Of a stretch of DNA of 64,000 nucleotides, positions 62,689 to 64,000 are shown piece by piece. The first letter of the stretch is position 1. Each line of letters starts with the position of its first letter. The stretch is from Clostridia bacterium (GTDB taxonomy: Bacteria > Bacillota > Clostridia > Christensenellales > Aristaeellaceae). The position numbers and the translations under genes were made by a program. The stretch lies in the NCBI GenBank assembly GCA_017527065.1, contig JAFXQO010000025.1:1-64000 (forward strand). Direction: 5' to 3'. The notes below the pieces were generated by a model. It saw only the letters and a list, made by a program, of their open reading frames with translations. It ran no database searches and was not told the DNA's origin.

Positions 62689-64000
62689 TTATTCGATGGC
62701 CACCGTGCGGAGGAGGCGGCCCGATTCATCCGATATGGCGCGCACGCCGCAGGGCCCCGCGTACACCTGGCGGCCGTCCGCCCGGGCGACGGCCTTCTCC
62801 CCGTCGTTGTCGACGCGGTAGACGTGGCCGTTCCACTGAACCTCATACTGGCAGGGCAGTCCGCCGGCCATGCTGAAGCGCACCTCGCCCTCCCTGAGGC
62901 CCACGCCCCAGATGCGCTCGATGTAGCCCAGCGCCGAGAGCAGCGTGGGGCCGTAGGCGTCCTGGATGGGTTCGGAAGAGCCCGGCGCGATGGGACGGTG
63001 GGATTTCAGCCCCACCTTCGAGGGCGCGCCGGTAAACGGGTCGAACTGCTGGGAAAACACATATTCCCCGTCGATGATCGCCAGCATGAGCCGCCGGCCG
63101 AGCCGCGTGACGATGGGCTCGTAGCCGTAGTTCTCCAGCGCCGTCATGGCGCGCTGGTAGGTGAGGCCCTCGCACTGGCCGCTCCAGTTGTTTTCCGGCG
63201 CGTTGCGGAAGGCGGGATCGTTCGCCGCCACGCTGGGCAGGGGCATGGGCGTCCAGAATTCGGCGGGGTTGAGCAGGTGTTCCCGCACGAAGCGGTCCGC
63301 CATGTCCTGGGAAACGCTGCCCCAGTACATGCAGCGCAGCGTGTTGTGGCAGAGGACGTTCACCGTGTTCCCGTGTTTGTCGCGGTCGTAGAGCGCGCCC
63401 CGCGCCTCGTCCCAGAGGCGGCTTCGCAGCGTCGTGGCGACGCGGCCGGCCTTCTCCCGCCAGCGCTTTGCGTCGTCCTCCTGCCCGCGCAGGCGGCTGA
63501 TCTTCGCCAGCGTGCTACGGCATGCGAAGGAGAAGGAGGTCACGTCCATGGAGGCCATGGGCACCACCCGCAGATCCTCGGGCGGCGTTTCGCTGGGCCA
63601 GCGGCCCGGCGCGTCGCCGTAGCGCACGGCGTTGTCCTCGCCGGTGTCGAAGGCGCAGAAGGCCGAGAGCAGGCCGTCGCCGCTGATGTCGCGCCGCCGC
63701 CAGAGGTATTCGTCGAAGCGGCGCAGGGTATCGGCCAACATGTCGAGCCAGGCCCGGTCGCGGCCCAGCAGATAGTAAAGGTTCATCGCCGGGCCGGGGA
63801 AGCAGAAGCCCTGGAACTGGTTGAACTGCGGATCGATAGCGCCGCCCTCGCAGGCGATGGCCCCGGCCAGGCGGCCGTCTTCGCGCTGGTGGCGCATGAA
63901 GAGCAGGCTGTTGTTGACCGCGGCCTGCAGGTCGCGCAGGGCGTACATCTCGCCGCCCATGGGCTGGGTCTCCAGCCAGATCTTCTCGTAACCCCCGCCC
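62689..64000 (-). CDS. Glycoside hydrolase of the (alpha/alpha)6-barrel type, 5' end outside window
   Basis: The frame is open to the right edge, and codons before the internal Met at 63960 read KIWLETQPMGGEMYALRDL, so the gene begins beyond 64000. At least 436 residues are visible. The fold is a six-hairpin glycosidase (MGH1/GH63-like or a related family): QFNQFQGFCFPGPAMNLYYL, SMDVTSFSFACRSTLAKISR, and PLPSVAANDPAFRNAPENNWSG. A beta-sandwich-like tail follows after about 350. No domain gives a definite substrate. It converges on the CBM9-like gene. Confidence 0.8.
   Translation of the reverse strand, partial: GGGYEKIWLETQPMGGEMYALRDLQAAVNNSLLFMRHQREDGRLAGAIACEGGAIDPQFNQFQGFCFPGPAMNLYYLLGRDRAWLDMLADTLRRFDEYLWRRRDISGDGLLSAFCAFDTGEDNAVRYGDAPGRWPSETPPEDLRVVPMASMDVTSFSFACRSTLAKISRLRGQEDDAKRWREKAGRVATTLRSRLWDEARGALYDRDKHGNTVNVLCHNTLRCMYWGSVSQDMADRFVREHLLNPAEFWTPMPLPSVAANDPAFRNAPENNWSGQCEGLTYQRAMTALENYGYEPIVTRLGRRLMLAIIDGEYVFSQQFDPFTGAPSKVGLKSHRPIAPGSSEPIQDAYGPTLLSALGYIERIWGVGLREGEVRFSMAGGLPCQYEVQWNGHVYRVDNDGEKAVARADGRQVYAGPCGVRAISDESGRLLRTVAIE

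Overview
The window looks like chromosome of a high-GC member of the Clostridia, most likely an uncultured gut or rumen lineage. The indications are strong Shine-Dalgarno sites, TTGACA/TATAAT promoters, a LacI-controlled maltodextrin locus, CUT1 sugar importers without their own ATPase, MazEF, and a CxxC-repeat surface protein with a BspA-like end. A Christensenellales/Aristaeella-like host is my guess from gene style only. No rRNA, tRNA or CRISPR array was seen.

Layout. 1-97 is the 5' end of an IS5-type transposase running off the left edge. 252-1927 (-) is an aminotransferase with its AsnC/Lrp regulator. 2104-5872 (-) is an Lpl-type sugar importer. 6077-8559 (-) holds a GGDEF protein and guaA. 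8811-12286 (+) holds an RpiR regulator, a BaiN/HI0933-type flavoprotein, cmk and plsC. 12427-13124 (+) is yceD-rpmF. 13207-16195 (+) is a small acidic protein and a large McrB-like P-loop protein. 16297-19840 (-) is a MerR regulator and a three-gene run: a membrane protein with an Ada-like metal-site tail, a small PD-(D/E)XK nuclease and a SNF2 helicase. Then come a DnaJ-TPR protein, mazEF, a hydrolase and a CorC/HlyC protein. 24152-28555 (+) is a 1467-residue secreted repeat protein.

28768-40809 (+) is a maltodextrin locus: LacI regulator, binding protein, two permeases, secreted alpha-amylase, 4-alpha-glucanotransferase, glucan phosphorylase and PepF. Extracellular amylase cuts starch, MalEFG import the dextrins with an ATPase encoded elsewhere, MalQ disproportionates them, and the phosphorylase yields glucose-1-phosphate. 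40880-47708 (-) is a mixed set: a second Ada-like-tail membrane protein, an XRE regulator, a serine hydrolase, GNAT, a TIM-barrel isomerase, a Gfo/Idh dehydrogenase, a SpoU methyltransferase and MFS. 47825-48934 (+) is an orphan binding-protein-like gene. 48980-52675 (-) is a polar amino acid importer with an embedded M20 peptidase. 52930-53523 (+) is a nitroreductase. 53526-61017 (-) holds MATE, a NYN/OST-HTH protein, a second MATE, topB and murA. 61247-64000 holds a YgjP-type metallopeptidase, a CBM9-like protein and a glycosidase cut by the right edge.

The strongest candidates for something undescribed are the nuclease-SNF2 operon (17213-19840), the McrB-like protein with its structured promoter (13207-16195), the GGAATTA-repeat elements scattered through intergenic gaps, and the repeated Cys-pair surface protein.
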